A stretch of DNA of 64,000 nt from Plicaturopsis crispa FD-325 SS-3 (Eukaryota; Basidiomycota; Agaricomycetes; Amylocorticiales; Amylocorticiaceae). Under the pieces are notes generated by a model. It saw nothing but the letters and a program-made list of their open reading frames with translations, was not told where the DNA came from and did no database searches. Within the stretch, counting starts at the first letter, position 1. Each line of letters starts with the position of its first letter. Position numbers and translations under genes: made by a program. Below, piece by piece: positions 1 to 10,323 of this stretch. The stretch covers positions 1,845,839-1,909,838 of the forward strand of contig KN832558.1 of the NCBI GenBank assembly GCA_000827205.1, given 5' to 3'.

Positions 1-1983
1 ATTGAAGGTGCGAGATTAATTTAGTGGCGAGCGCTTGAGTCGATAGGGATAATACTCGCCCAGCTATTGCTATATATCGGGGCAGAGATCCGTCAATATT
101 TCCTGGCAGAGATGAGTGCTAAACCATAGGTATCTCACCCGCTCGGATCAGCTCCTATGAATTCACCCGCACCGCAATCCTGGAAGAAATTGGACATTGA
201 GAGATATACGGGTATAGTGACGGGATACTCACAAGGTAGAAATAATCTGATGGCTAAGAAGGATTGAGCTGTGCGACACTGCCTAGTTATGATGAGACCT
301 TACCGAATGCACGATGCGGAAATTCTTCTCTGCCACGGAAGCTGCGTTGGCGGAAGATATCCAGACCCTGCAGAGTGGGGCTTCAGACGATGCATGAGGG
401 GGAAGGCACTGCGATGCGTACATGACCACAGTGTTGTTTGACAATGTGATGTTGTGTTCTAAGACCATTTCTGCGTTTCGAACAGAATGATTCATTTTAG
501 AGAATGCTCACTTTGCGAAGATGTGATTGCAAACCTTCCCAGACAACTGGAGTCTTGCCCTCCTTTATAAGAGATCCGTGCGTCGCCTGCGTAAAGGTGT
601 CTAACGCCTGTTCGAGAGTTTTCCCAGTCGCATTGAGGGTTTTTTGGGTTTCGGGATCTGCGTCGTAGCATGGAATATTAACCTCATCACCGCCGGTTGA
701 AAACAGCGAGGAAGGTAAAGTCTTTGCGACAGAAGACAGAACGGCTGCGGTGAAATTTGTGACTTCGGCAGAGGTAAAGCGAAGTTGACCAGCCGGGGGC
801 TCGCCAGCGTAGTCTCCCCACGGAGTGGCATGGTCACAGGCTATAAACTCAGGGTGAGACGCCGATATGACTGCGGTGTGCCCTGGTGTGTCAATTTCCT
901 AGATACCATATCTCTTTTAGCACTGAGCAGCCAAGACGACCTCTTGAAAAGCGATGTTACCAGAAGCACATCTATCCCGCGCTGGAGAACGTACATTTAG
1001 TTCGGTGTTCCGCTACAATCAAGAAAAGTGCGTACCGCTCCAGCATACGCAACGAGACCTTGTACATCCGTGGGACTGTATACGTCGTCAGGAGAATATG
1101 CGCCTTGTGCAGATAATTCAGGAAAATCCGGAATTTCGAGGGGCCAACTTTGGGAGTCCGTAACATGCCAGTGCAACGTGTTGATCTGTGCGCATATTAG
1201 AGAGCATAATTTTGACTGTACTCGCTCGCCATATTACCTTGACCCAGCTCATAGCATCGATAGTACGCTTGATATCTTCTACGGGGAAACTAGAAAGAAA
1301 TTAATGTCCGTGATGAAAGGGTTACCCAATTCACCGACAAATTTCTCGCAGTGTCAAGCATCAATCCACGATACGGCTGCGGGATGACTTGTGAGAAAAA
1401 TACGTCGTCGTGAAATAAAGGAACAACTTGAAGGACGAACATAAGCTGGACTGTCATCAATATCCACGGGAGCCTCGAGCGTGTATATCTGTCCGTTGAA
1501 GGTATACCAGAGTTGAGTAAACGTCGTAAGCCCTCGGAATAATCCAAGTGTCGAATTCGCCGTTATGGAAGCCGAAGAGCCGTCATCGGGAATATTCAGA
1601 GAGTAACTCTCGCTGCGATTGTTGATTTCCACCACGGCTTCTTCAGCAATGCTCTTCACAGAAGTCCCATCCGTGAGGGACAGCCTCAACGAGGAGATGG
1701 AGCGTGCATTTTGAATGGTCGCATTGTCGGACGCGCCGCGTCCAACAACAAGACGTTGGAGGCCGTCGGTCCACAGATAAGTTTTAGCCTGTGACACGGC
1801 ATCGCTGAGGTCCGGTGGCGGATTGTCAATATTAACCTGGATGTCAAAATCGCAGGCCAATTTGAGGGCTGTTGAGCCTGTCTGCAAAGAACGCGGAATG
1901 GGCCATAACCCTTGGGAGCTCTGGACTGAAAGTAGCACTATGAGCGCGAGCGGAAAGAGCCACGGTAGTTTGAAGGCAGACAT
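1..1983 (-). CDS. GH20 beta-N-acetylhexosaminidase, copy A (3' end off the left edge)
   Basis: Secreted exo-hydrolase that removes terminal N-acetylhexosamine from chitin oligomers and glycans. The start at 1983 gives MSAFKLPW and a hydrophobic signal peptide ending near SSQG. An ATG-less in-frame extension to 2049 is ignored. A GH20b-like N-domain follows (DSPAY, then YRGLMLDTARN), then the (beta/alpha)8 catalytic part with HWHVTDSQSWP, EIDTPGH and the GGDEVN motif, whose catalytic Asp-Glu pair lies at 683-688. Exons continue through VVWEEMVL, VWISS and DCGAGEFIGADPSG to a 10-nt exon (60-69) encoding GNSW, after which the gene leaves the window. All junctions I could follow keep frame, so it looks functional. 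Neighbour copy B, 588 bp upstream on the same strand, is a paralogue with different introns. Confidence 0.88.
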
Positions 1984-2570
1984 GGGAGTCGCAGCCGGGT
2001 GGCCTATAGAATATTGAAGAGGTAAGTATAAGTAGCGTAAAGATAACAACCGCTCACGATACTGGCTGGAAAAAATAGCGATACGTCCTTGTGAGTCGGC
2101 GTGCTATTTGAAGGGAAAACGCATGGCACGAGCACAATCCCTGAGCGCTTGAGCTTCCTCCCTCTTCGAATTCGAAGACCAATACCGCAACGCCGCCTCT
2201 CGGTCTGCTGATTAATGACATTGAAAACAGGCTATCATGCACTGAATCTCAGGCAGAGACAACCATAAAGACATCAGACAGAGCTGGGGATACATGGTCA
2301 GGCCAGTCTTGAAGTTCGTGTATGCAGGTTTGGTCGATGTAATTGCCGGAGCAGGTCAAAGGCGGGCAGTAACATGCATGATCAATTTGATTGATGCAAG
2401 GCGGATGTATACCCCCCGCACCCAGTTACAACTCGCACCTCCAAATGCAAAAGAATGGCTCGTGCATGTAAAATGCGCATTTCCCAACTCTTCCTAAAGA
2501 TCCGCTGATAAATAAATATTAGACTGGAGATTGACCGAACAGTTTGACATCTCGCACGGCATCGACCCGC
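1984..2570. other. Intergenic spacer between the tandem hexosaminidases
   Basis: Holds the 3' flank of copy B and the promoter of copy A. Short open frames here match no family and lack splice logic. I see no gene and no repeat. Confidence 0.6.
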
Positions 2571-4851
2571 CTACGCTGTCAGATCGCAAGCACCCGGCCT
2601 CAGGGCACACCACAATGGCTGCAGCGGGATCGTGTTCACACCCCGTTGCTGGAAACGGAACGACACATCGTGCAGCCGGGGTAAGGCCGCGCTGATGTTC
2701 CCGCCTGGGCCACTCCAGAAGAGTTCCGCCGAGGTGGCAGCACGCGGCCACACGGTAGAGTCGAGGTTCGACGCGGAAGACTGCTCGGTCCACAGCAGGT
2801 GCTGCCCGCCGAGGACGAGTTCGCTCTCGGCCTTTGTGAGGTTGGCGATGGGGTCGAAGGAGTACGATTTTTGCCACGTCTTCAGTGGGTCGCCTGGGAG
2901 ATCGTCAGCGTGAGGTTATACATGAATGCCGCATGATCATCATGAGACGTACACCAGCTGTTTCCGTCGGGGTTCGCGCCGACCCATCCGCCGCCACCAC
3001 AGTCCTATGAAGAGATCGCTAAGACAAGCCACAGCTAGAATAGAGAGAGGGGCATACCAGATAGAAGTAGTCCGACGCAGAGTGGACAAACTTGAATCCT
3101 TTCTGTGCTACCTGCCGAGAGTCATCCGACGAGATCCAGACCCTGCAGATAGTACAATTAGATATAGAATACTCAGAGCATAGGAACGTTGCACACATGA
3201 TGATGGTATTGTTTGAGAGCGTCACGTTGTGGGCCAAAACCATCTCTGAGCATGGAGGGATGGTGAGCAATAATCTCCGGCTTCGACGGAGGCAACAGCG
3301 AACCTTCCCACACGATAGGCGTCTTTCCTTTGTTGACGATAGCGGAGTGCGTCGTCTGCGTGAACGCGTCAAGCGCCTGCTCGAGTGTCTTGCCCGTCGA
3401 GTTCAATGATGACTGCGTTTCCTCGTCATCCTCGTAGCACTTGAGGTTCAGCTCGTCGCCACCTGTGCTGAGGTATTTCGAGGGGAACAAGTCTGCTACT
3501 GCGGCCAGGAGTCCGGAGGTAAAGTTAGTTGTGGCAGACGAGGCGAGGCGGAGCTGTCCGGCAGGAGGTTCTGGGGCATATCATTAACCTTTTGCAGCGA
3601 CTAGCATTACATAGGTGGAAAGAGACATACCGTTAGCGTAGGTAGCCCAGGGCGTGGCACCGGCACACGCGACGTGTTCGGGATGAGACTCAGCAATGGC
3701 AGCTTGATGACCGGGCGTGTCGATTTCCTACGTACGCGGGTAAAAACTCCATCTGACGGTAATGCGAGTGAGGAAGGAGCAGGCACGTACAACGATAACG
3801 TCGATACCGCGCTATAAGTTACAGTAAGTCTAAGTTCGGCTGACGCCACTGTTAAAAGGGCCACTCACAGCACCGGCGTAGGAGACGATATCCTTCACGT
3901 CATTTTCAGAGTAGATATAGCTCGAAGAATATGCTGCTTTATCTGACAGCTCCGGGTATCCGGGTACCACCAAAGGAAAGCTTTACCAGACACGACAATG
4001 GAATAAGCGAAAGGGTTTTCTGAGAGATATGCGAGGACTACCTTTGAGAGTCCACGATGTGCCAGTGGAAAGTATTGATTTTCACCCAGCTCATAGCATC
4101 TAGCGTACGCTTGAGGTCTTCCACCGGCAAGCTGATGTATATCCATTTTATAAATGCATGTCACAAAGGGACATTTGGAGCACGCACTAGTTCCTCGCAG
4201 TGTCAAGCATGAGCCCACGGTAAGGCTTCAGGAAGTCATTAGTATCACTTCCCTTAATGAAAATACTGATGTATTGGATACTCACGTATGCAGGCGAGTC
4301 GGTAATTTCGATGGGTGCTTCAATTGTGTATGTAGCATTATTTGCTGTGTACCACAACTGATTGAACGTCGTCAAGCCTCTGTAGAGCTCGCATTTAGCC
4401 AACACAGAATCTGACAATGACTGAGACCATACCGGAATAGCCCGAGCGTGGAGTTCGCCTTTAGCACTGCATCTGAGCCATCGCTGGGAACGGACAGCGT
4501 GTATGCCTCATCGCGACTTTCCAAAGCAACGAGAGCTTCGTCAGAAATGCTCTTGGTCGCGGATCCTTCCAGCGAAAGCGTTAGTCCTGGTAGTGTCTTG
4601 GCGCCCTGGACAGAGTCGGACGCGCCGCGACCGACAACAAGACGCTCCAATTTGTCGTTTGCGAGGAAAGCCTTTGCACGCGACACAGCGTCATTTAGAT
4701 CACTGGGCGCATTGTGCACGGAGACCTTTATGTCAAAGTTATCTGCGAGACGCAAAGTGTTGGAACCCGTCGTGATATTACGCGGCTGAGGCCACAGAGC
4801 CGATGCTGAGGTGGCAAAAGCGAGGGCCGTTAGGCCCAGTTTCCAGGCCAT
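2571..4851 (-). CDS. GH20 beta-N-acetylhexosaminidase, copy B
   Basis: Complete tandem paralogue of copy A with the same reaction (release of terminal GlcNAc/GalNAc), secreted through the signal peptide MAWKLGLTALAFATSASA. N-domain blocks LERLVVGRGASD and NSTLGLFRGLTTF are followed by HWHIVDSQSFP, GIDVIVEIDTPGH and GGDELN, with the catalytic Asp-Glu near 3452-3457. The C-terminal part keeps the substrate-site Trp blocks: VVWE-type KTPIVWE, VWISSDD, GGQHLLWTEQ and VWPRAATSAELFWSGP. It ends PGACDLTA with TAG at 2571-2573. About ten introns, all GT-AG, e.g. 4380-4432, 3981-4041 and 3571-3630. Length (about 550 aa) is normal for fungal GH20. Confidence 0.93.
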
Positions 4852-5815
4852 TAGATGCGGAATGAACGAGTGTGGGGATGAAGAGCAAATGCCGGGGCTG
4901 ATCCCAAGCTAAAGTAGGCGTTGAAAGTCTCCGTCGGGAAGAGTTGGATAAGCGCTGAGCAGGGGAAATAACAAGGTATCCTTTATAACGGCCCTCCATG
5001 CTGCATAAAGATCAGGGTGACCCGTTGGCGCTTGTGAGCAGCTTGTGGACACTCGAGTGCTCTTCCGTGATTTGACTGATATCTGTCCATATCACTGTCT
5101 GCATGATGGCTTTTACAATTGAGAAGCAGTACAACTGACCATGTTTTACAGATGTTTTATCCCCTCCGAGACGTATCGCTTCACTGAGATCTCTGTATAT
5201 TACTCACCTGCCGTTTGACCCATCGCATACACATGTTCCTCGCCCAGTAGTCAACAACAGCGCAAGCAAGTCTGGACATTTCCGTTTGATTTCGATTGCC
5301 ATTTTGACGAGTAGCTCAGCAGACATGCATGGTCCGCTTTGTCCAGAAGCTCGATGTTCGTTGACAGGGCGCGCCTTGCTTTTCTCAGTAAGTAAATCGA
5401 TTTAGTGCATTCAGCCGCAGGCCTCAGTGTGCATCGTGGAAGTGTTGAAAATGGCCATCGGTTTTCCGTTCAGCTAAGGCGTTGCGCCATGCACGTTTGA
5501 GGCAGAATAGGATGCCCGTGGCTATCGAGGTAGTCGACCCGTTCTGGGTGTAAACGAGGAGCTATGGCAATTTGGGCCTGCCGCAGCCGCTTAGCTTTCC
5601 TGTAACTTTCTGCTTGCTTTCTGCAACCTTTCTGTCTTCGTCTCTTAACGAGCGCCATCGCAAGCAGCGGAGCTCAGGCCCCATCCTCGCTGTCCGGTCC
5701 AAGTCTGTCTTTGGTGAGTGTGTCGGGAAACATCCGTGCTTCCGGAGCCTTATCCCTGACCGCGACTCTGCAGTTTGCGTGGCTTTATTGTCCGAAATTC
5801 CGTTGAGCAGGCTCC
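4852..5815. other. Divergent intergenic region, hexosaminidase B / BTB gene
   Basis: 964 bp between two divergent starts. The frame at 5572-5937 (+) has no family resemblance and overlaps the BTB start out of frame. Apart from the TATA-like box I see nothing definable. Confidence 0.5.
4981..4988 (-). promoter_or_regulatory. TATA-like box of hexosaminidase B
   Basis: The minus strand reads TTATAAAG about 130 bp before the ATG at 4851, a usual core-promoter distance for a fungal gene. Position and match only; no transcript evidence. Confidence 0.4.
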
Positions 5816-7009
5816 ATGCTAGACGTCGACAACGTAGACTGGGATTCCATTTTCCATCTCATGTCGTCGGACCCGGTCGAGACGACAGATCACTCGGATG
5901 GGACACCAGGCCGGGATGTGAAAGAGCAGAAACTTGAGCCCGTTCAAGCTCCTACACCAGTGCATACATTGCAGTTTTTCGCTCCTGGGTCCATTCTCTA
6001 ACGCTTTGGGTATGTAGCCATCATCTCCCGGCTCCACGGAAGGCCAATCAGAAGAGGATTCAGTCATCTCTGTATCGTCGACGTTCTACCCAGGCGCAAG
6101 TCACTATCCTATGCCACCGGATTTGATCCTGGTTTCATCCGACTCCGTCTTCTTCTATGCACACCTACACGTCGTTGGTTTTGCCTCTGAGAATGGATTC
6201 AACTCGATGCTACCCCCTGCCTCTACAACTCACGATGGAGAACAGCCCGGCCCCGTGTTAAGAGTTTCCGAATCAGCTACGGTCCTCAACATTGTGCTGC
6301 ACGCCGTCTACGATATCTCATGTGCACATTACACTCCTTCATTTCACGATCTTTCTTCGGCCACCATCTCCCTCAACGCATATGGCATCTCGCTCAAAAC
6401 GCGCATCGCACCGACGACTTCGTTATACGAGCTCATTTTGTCACACGCGTCACAATATCCTCTCGAGGTGTATGCGTTGGCATCACAGCACGATTTGTAC
6501 GATCTAGCCTTGGAAGCCTCCCCGCACCTTCTATCGTTCTCCCTGCCCTCTCTTACGGACGCGATCGTGCAACGAATACATCCCGTCTACCTCAAGCGTC
6601 TTTTCTTCCTCCATCTGGGTCGGGCAGATGCGCTCAAGAGGCTGTTACTTCCACCACCGCGTCCGCATACCCCTACGGCACAGTGTGACCTCGCCGAGCA
6701 AAAGATGCTGACGCGAGCGTGGTCCCTCGCTGCAGCCTATCTAGCCTGGGACTCCAGACCCAGTATGTTTGCCCTTTACCTTACTCAATGCGACTCTGTG
6801 ACTAAATCTTAATGTGTAGACTTGTCAAACGAGATGATTGAATCTACACTCGTTCCGCTGGGACAACATTTGGCATGTAGTCTATGTCGAAGGTCCCTTG
6901 AGGAACGGATTCAATCCCTCGTCGTGCAGTGGTCTGCCGTCAAGGTCCGTGCTGGCTATCTCCATGCTACCTCCTTGCTGACCGTGTGGTTATGCAGAAA
7001 ACCATTTGA
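5816..7009 (+). CDS. BTB/POZ domain protein of the basidiomycete family
   Basis: Four exons: 5816-5959, 6018-6762, 6820-6944 and 6998-7009, total 341 codons plus TGA. The first intron carries a clean TCTAAC branch site. The BTB core begins at PPDLILVSSDSVFFYAHLHV and continues through the conserved SATVLNIVLHAVYDISCAHY. The end is QWSAVK joined to KTI by a last exon of only 12 nt, which matches the short tail usual in this family. BTB domains dimerise and often act as adaptors (e.g. for cullin-3 ligases), but this expanded Agaricomycete family has no established role. Convergent with the epsin gene. Confidence 0.85.
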
Positions 7010-7713
7010 TCCTCGTCTTTTTCCAATCTTCTTTCCACTTTGAGCATACACACGCATACGCCTCGAAACTTCAACCACGCCATACCCAGCAATTCAACGT
7101 CGAACCTTTTAGATCCAACCACGCAATAAACGATGCCCGTTCCGCCGCCAACAGCTTTAATTCGCTTGTCACACGTACGCTCTCAGCTCCATATCTTGTT
7201 TTCTTGTAGTCCTGTTATATTCTTGCAGTCGCGTTAATTTCTTTCCCTGCTGAGCTCAGTATACCTTGACTTCACCCCGACTCGCGCATACATTCTCCGT
7301 TTCCTTTCTACATTGGTACACGCATTTTATCAGGTCTCCGCAGATGGACGTTATATGTAGCAACCTAGTTTTAACGATGTTCTCCCAAATACACGCAGAG
7401 ACATGTACGAATTAATGCACTTCCATCCATGATTTCCGTCATTCCAGGCAAATAACATGAATCCGCAGATACTTGCATCGCTGATCCTCAGACCCCGGTG
7501 ATACGCAGCTGCAGCTCATTCAGACAAGGTAGTGCTCGTAACCGGGCGGAGAAGGTTTGGAACCAGTCATTAAATAACGAGACAGATGGGACAGATGAAC
7601 CACATGTCTGAGAGGCGGATATATAGACAGAATCTACGAGTATTCAGTATAGGATTCCGAAGGAGACAGGTGGACACTGGGTAGACAGGGATCTAAAAGG
7701 ATGTCGCATACGC
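7010..7713. other. Convergent intergenic region, BTB / epsin
   Basis: About 700 bp of AT-richer sequence between two stop codons, presumably both 3' UTRs. I see no conserved frame, RNA gene or repeat. Confidence 0.5.
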
Positions 7714-9735
7714 TCAGAGCAGCAGATCATCTCCACCAGACGAAGCAGAAGTACTTGCGCCTCCAGAGGCGCCGCCAAACGACCCACTACCGAAAGATCC
7801 GAAGCCAGACCCCATAGTCGCAGGTTTCTGCTGTGCACCCCAGATGCCCGCCTGGGCCTTCTCTTTCTCGAGGTCCTTTATAGATTTACTACCGCCCGCA
7901 CTTTTGTTCGCCGAGGTCGATGAGCCGCCGAGAGACATGCTCCACAGGTCGTCGAAGTTGCTGCTCGGTTTGGCGGCGGTTGTCGCGGGTGTCGAGCCAA
8001 CACGAGGAGGGGGCGACGCGGGAGTCATGGGTCCCCGACCGCCGTAATTGGGGGTCGCCGCGGCAGACACGGGAGAGGTAAATGACTGCCTGCTAGACGT
8101 TGGCGAGAGACCACCGAATGCACCGAACGCAGTGGTATTGGTGTTGCTGGCAAATACACTCGGCTGCGCGTGGTATGAAGGCTGGGAGTAAGATTGACTG
8201 ACAGCGTGCGTGGGAGGCCGGGCCGTAGTGGGCGAAGGAGTGCTGCTCAGCATTGCCATGAGATTGGGCTTGGCCGCTGTAGCGGGTGGCGGGGACGATG
8301 GCGCAGCCTGGAAGTCAGCGAATTCGTCGTCTAAGACCAGTTGATGAGAAACATATTGGAACGCTAGGCGAAAGCTTGGATTGGACGCACCATCAGCCCC
8401 AGTGAGTGCATCCAACGCAGGCAAAGCTTTCTCGGCGACTGGTGGAGGAGCACTGGTAGTGAACGCGTCGTCATCCCCAAAGCCACCCAGTAGGTCAATC
8501 TCTGGCTCCTTGGGCTTTGGAGGGGGTGCCGCAGGCACAGTATTGCCTCGGCGGGGAGCACTTGACCCGGAGTGGTGGGAGGTAGAGGCGGATCTCCGTA
8601 CTGGGGCTTCATCGTCGCCGGCGTTGTACTCTTCAAACCCGCCTCTTCTCGTTTCGTCCCGGAAACCGCTACTTCCGCCTCCAGAGTAACCTCCATAGTC
8701 TATGTAGACGATCAGGAAGGTCTGTGAGCAAAAGAAACACAACATGACGCACCCCGGTCAGCGGCACCGCTGAAGCTACTGCCACCGCCACCGCTATACG
8801 ATCCCCCACCAAGACTATCACTCCCAAATCCTCCATATTGTCCACCGCCAGACCTAAAGCTTAGACCGTCGTTACCTGTGCCGGTGTATTTATGTCGGTT
8901 GGCCTTTGCCTTTCGGCGCTCAGTACGAATCTTCTCGACGTCTGCCAGCATTTCCACGAGTTCTCGCGAACGGTTCCGCACTATGGTTCAATTAGTAGGT
9001 GAGATAGAGCATTTGAAACAACATTTCACTCACCATTGATGCCCTCGTCCTTTCCCTTGTCGTCTATGTAGTGGAAGTTCCTAAGCATTTTGATGGTAGA
9101 GATATGTGAGCGGGCGTCATCGACAACCCGCTCACTACCATGCTTCACGAGATATTCAAGGAGTTGGAGAGCCTTCATGAAGATGGTCGTCAATTCATTC
9201 AGACGATGCGACTGCGATGATAGCGCACCTTGTAGATTTGCCGCCATTGACTGGCTTCCTTCTCCATGAATCGGGCATATATGCATGGCATTATCTCGTT
9301 GAAATTTTGGCTACGAGGGTGCAAAGTAAGAAAGAGTTTACCCTGAACGTGCACAGAAACTCACAAATTGAATGTTCTGTGATCGTTCCGTTCGATTTAA
9401 ATGGAACGACGAGAAATAATTGCCATTGACACACACCCTTGAGCAATGTCCTGCATCAGCGTGGAACTCGCGCCCCTACATATGCCGACATTAGTTAACC
9501 ATTCGCGTATATGCTAGGATGCAGTGCTTACCATGGTTCGTCATTAGTGGCCTCCCGCACTTTCGCTTCCATCTCGCTGACATTTAGTACCACATTCTTG
9601 GCCTGACTCGGTCCCAGAACTTTAGCAGCAGTCGCGCCCACCGCACCATACGTGGCGCACCTGGTTGTACATGCTCTTAATGTCGTACAGCGTGATCTGC
9701 GAGAGCTGCGTGCTGAGTGATTCCAAGCGATCCAT
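7714..9735 (-). CDS. Epsin-like ENTH-domain clathrin adaptor (ENT3 type)
   Basis: Binds phosphoinositides through an ENTH domain and recruits clathrin and cargo at trans-Golgi/endosomal membranes. Start at 9735 gives MDRLESLSTQLSQITLYDIK. Exon 2 carries NVSEMEAKVREATNDEPWG, and later exons hold LQLLEYLVKHGSERVVDD, MLRNFHYIDDKGKDEG and NVRNRSRELVEMLAD, which together are the ENTH core. The rest is disordered and rich in Gly/Ser/Pro. In the tail DDEFADFQAAP resembles an acidic-Phe gamma-ear/GGA-binding motif and the last residues DDLLL look like a clathrin box. Many short introns; stop at 7714-7716. The motifs fit Ent3/epsinR better than plasma-membrane epsins, because I see no UIM or NPF series. 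Confidence 0.9.
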
Positions 9736-10323
9736 GGCGGAAAAGTTGGCCTGCACGACCAGAACAAGAACTATCAGTATTTGAGGACTTCCGATGGGAC
9801 TATGCAGAGAGAAATAGACCTTGTCGGCGCGAAACGAGAGGGAAATGTGGGTAACCGTGAAACCTGCGCCGTGGCAAGAGCCAAGCCCGCGCCATTAGCA
9901 GTGGCGTTAGCATATTACGTAATTATCCGGTCAAACGCGTACGGTCCGCGGTACTTGTACCGTGACTGAGGCACTTGTTTCGAATACTCGAACGAGGCGA
10001 CGCGGTCGGCTCGCTGTGTGAGTTTCTCTTGACTCTCATCTCTATTCCAGTCCGGTTGGGGCGTTCACGACGCTGACGATTTTCACGACAATTTACGAGC
10101 GAGAAAGGCACCCGTAGACGGTGCCAAACATACTCCCTTGAACGCAGTGCCATTCAAGGTCACATTCGACCTCGCTTGGACCACCGCTGCACTATCTAAG
10201 CAATAGTTGACGTTCACTGGACGTTCACGTTGGATAATCTTGTGAGTCGTACAATTTATATCCGACGCTGTTGATGACGCTGAACATTTCAAGTCGCGTC
10301 CAATATTTATATAGTTGGCTAGC
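9736..10323. promoter_or_regulatory. Shared promoter region, epsin (-) / two-TM protein (+)
   Basis: 588 bp between divergent ATGs. Short frames in it overlap each other on both strands and match nothing. No clear TATA element for either gene. Confidence 0.45.
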
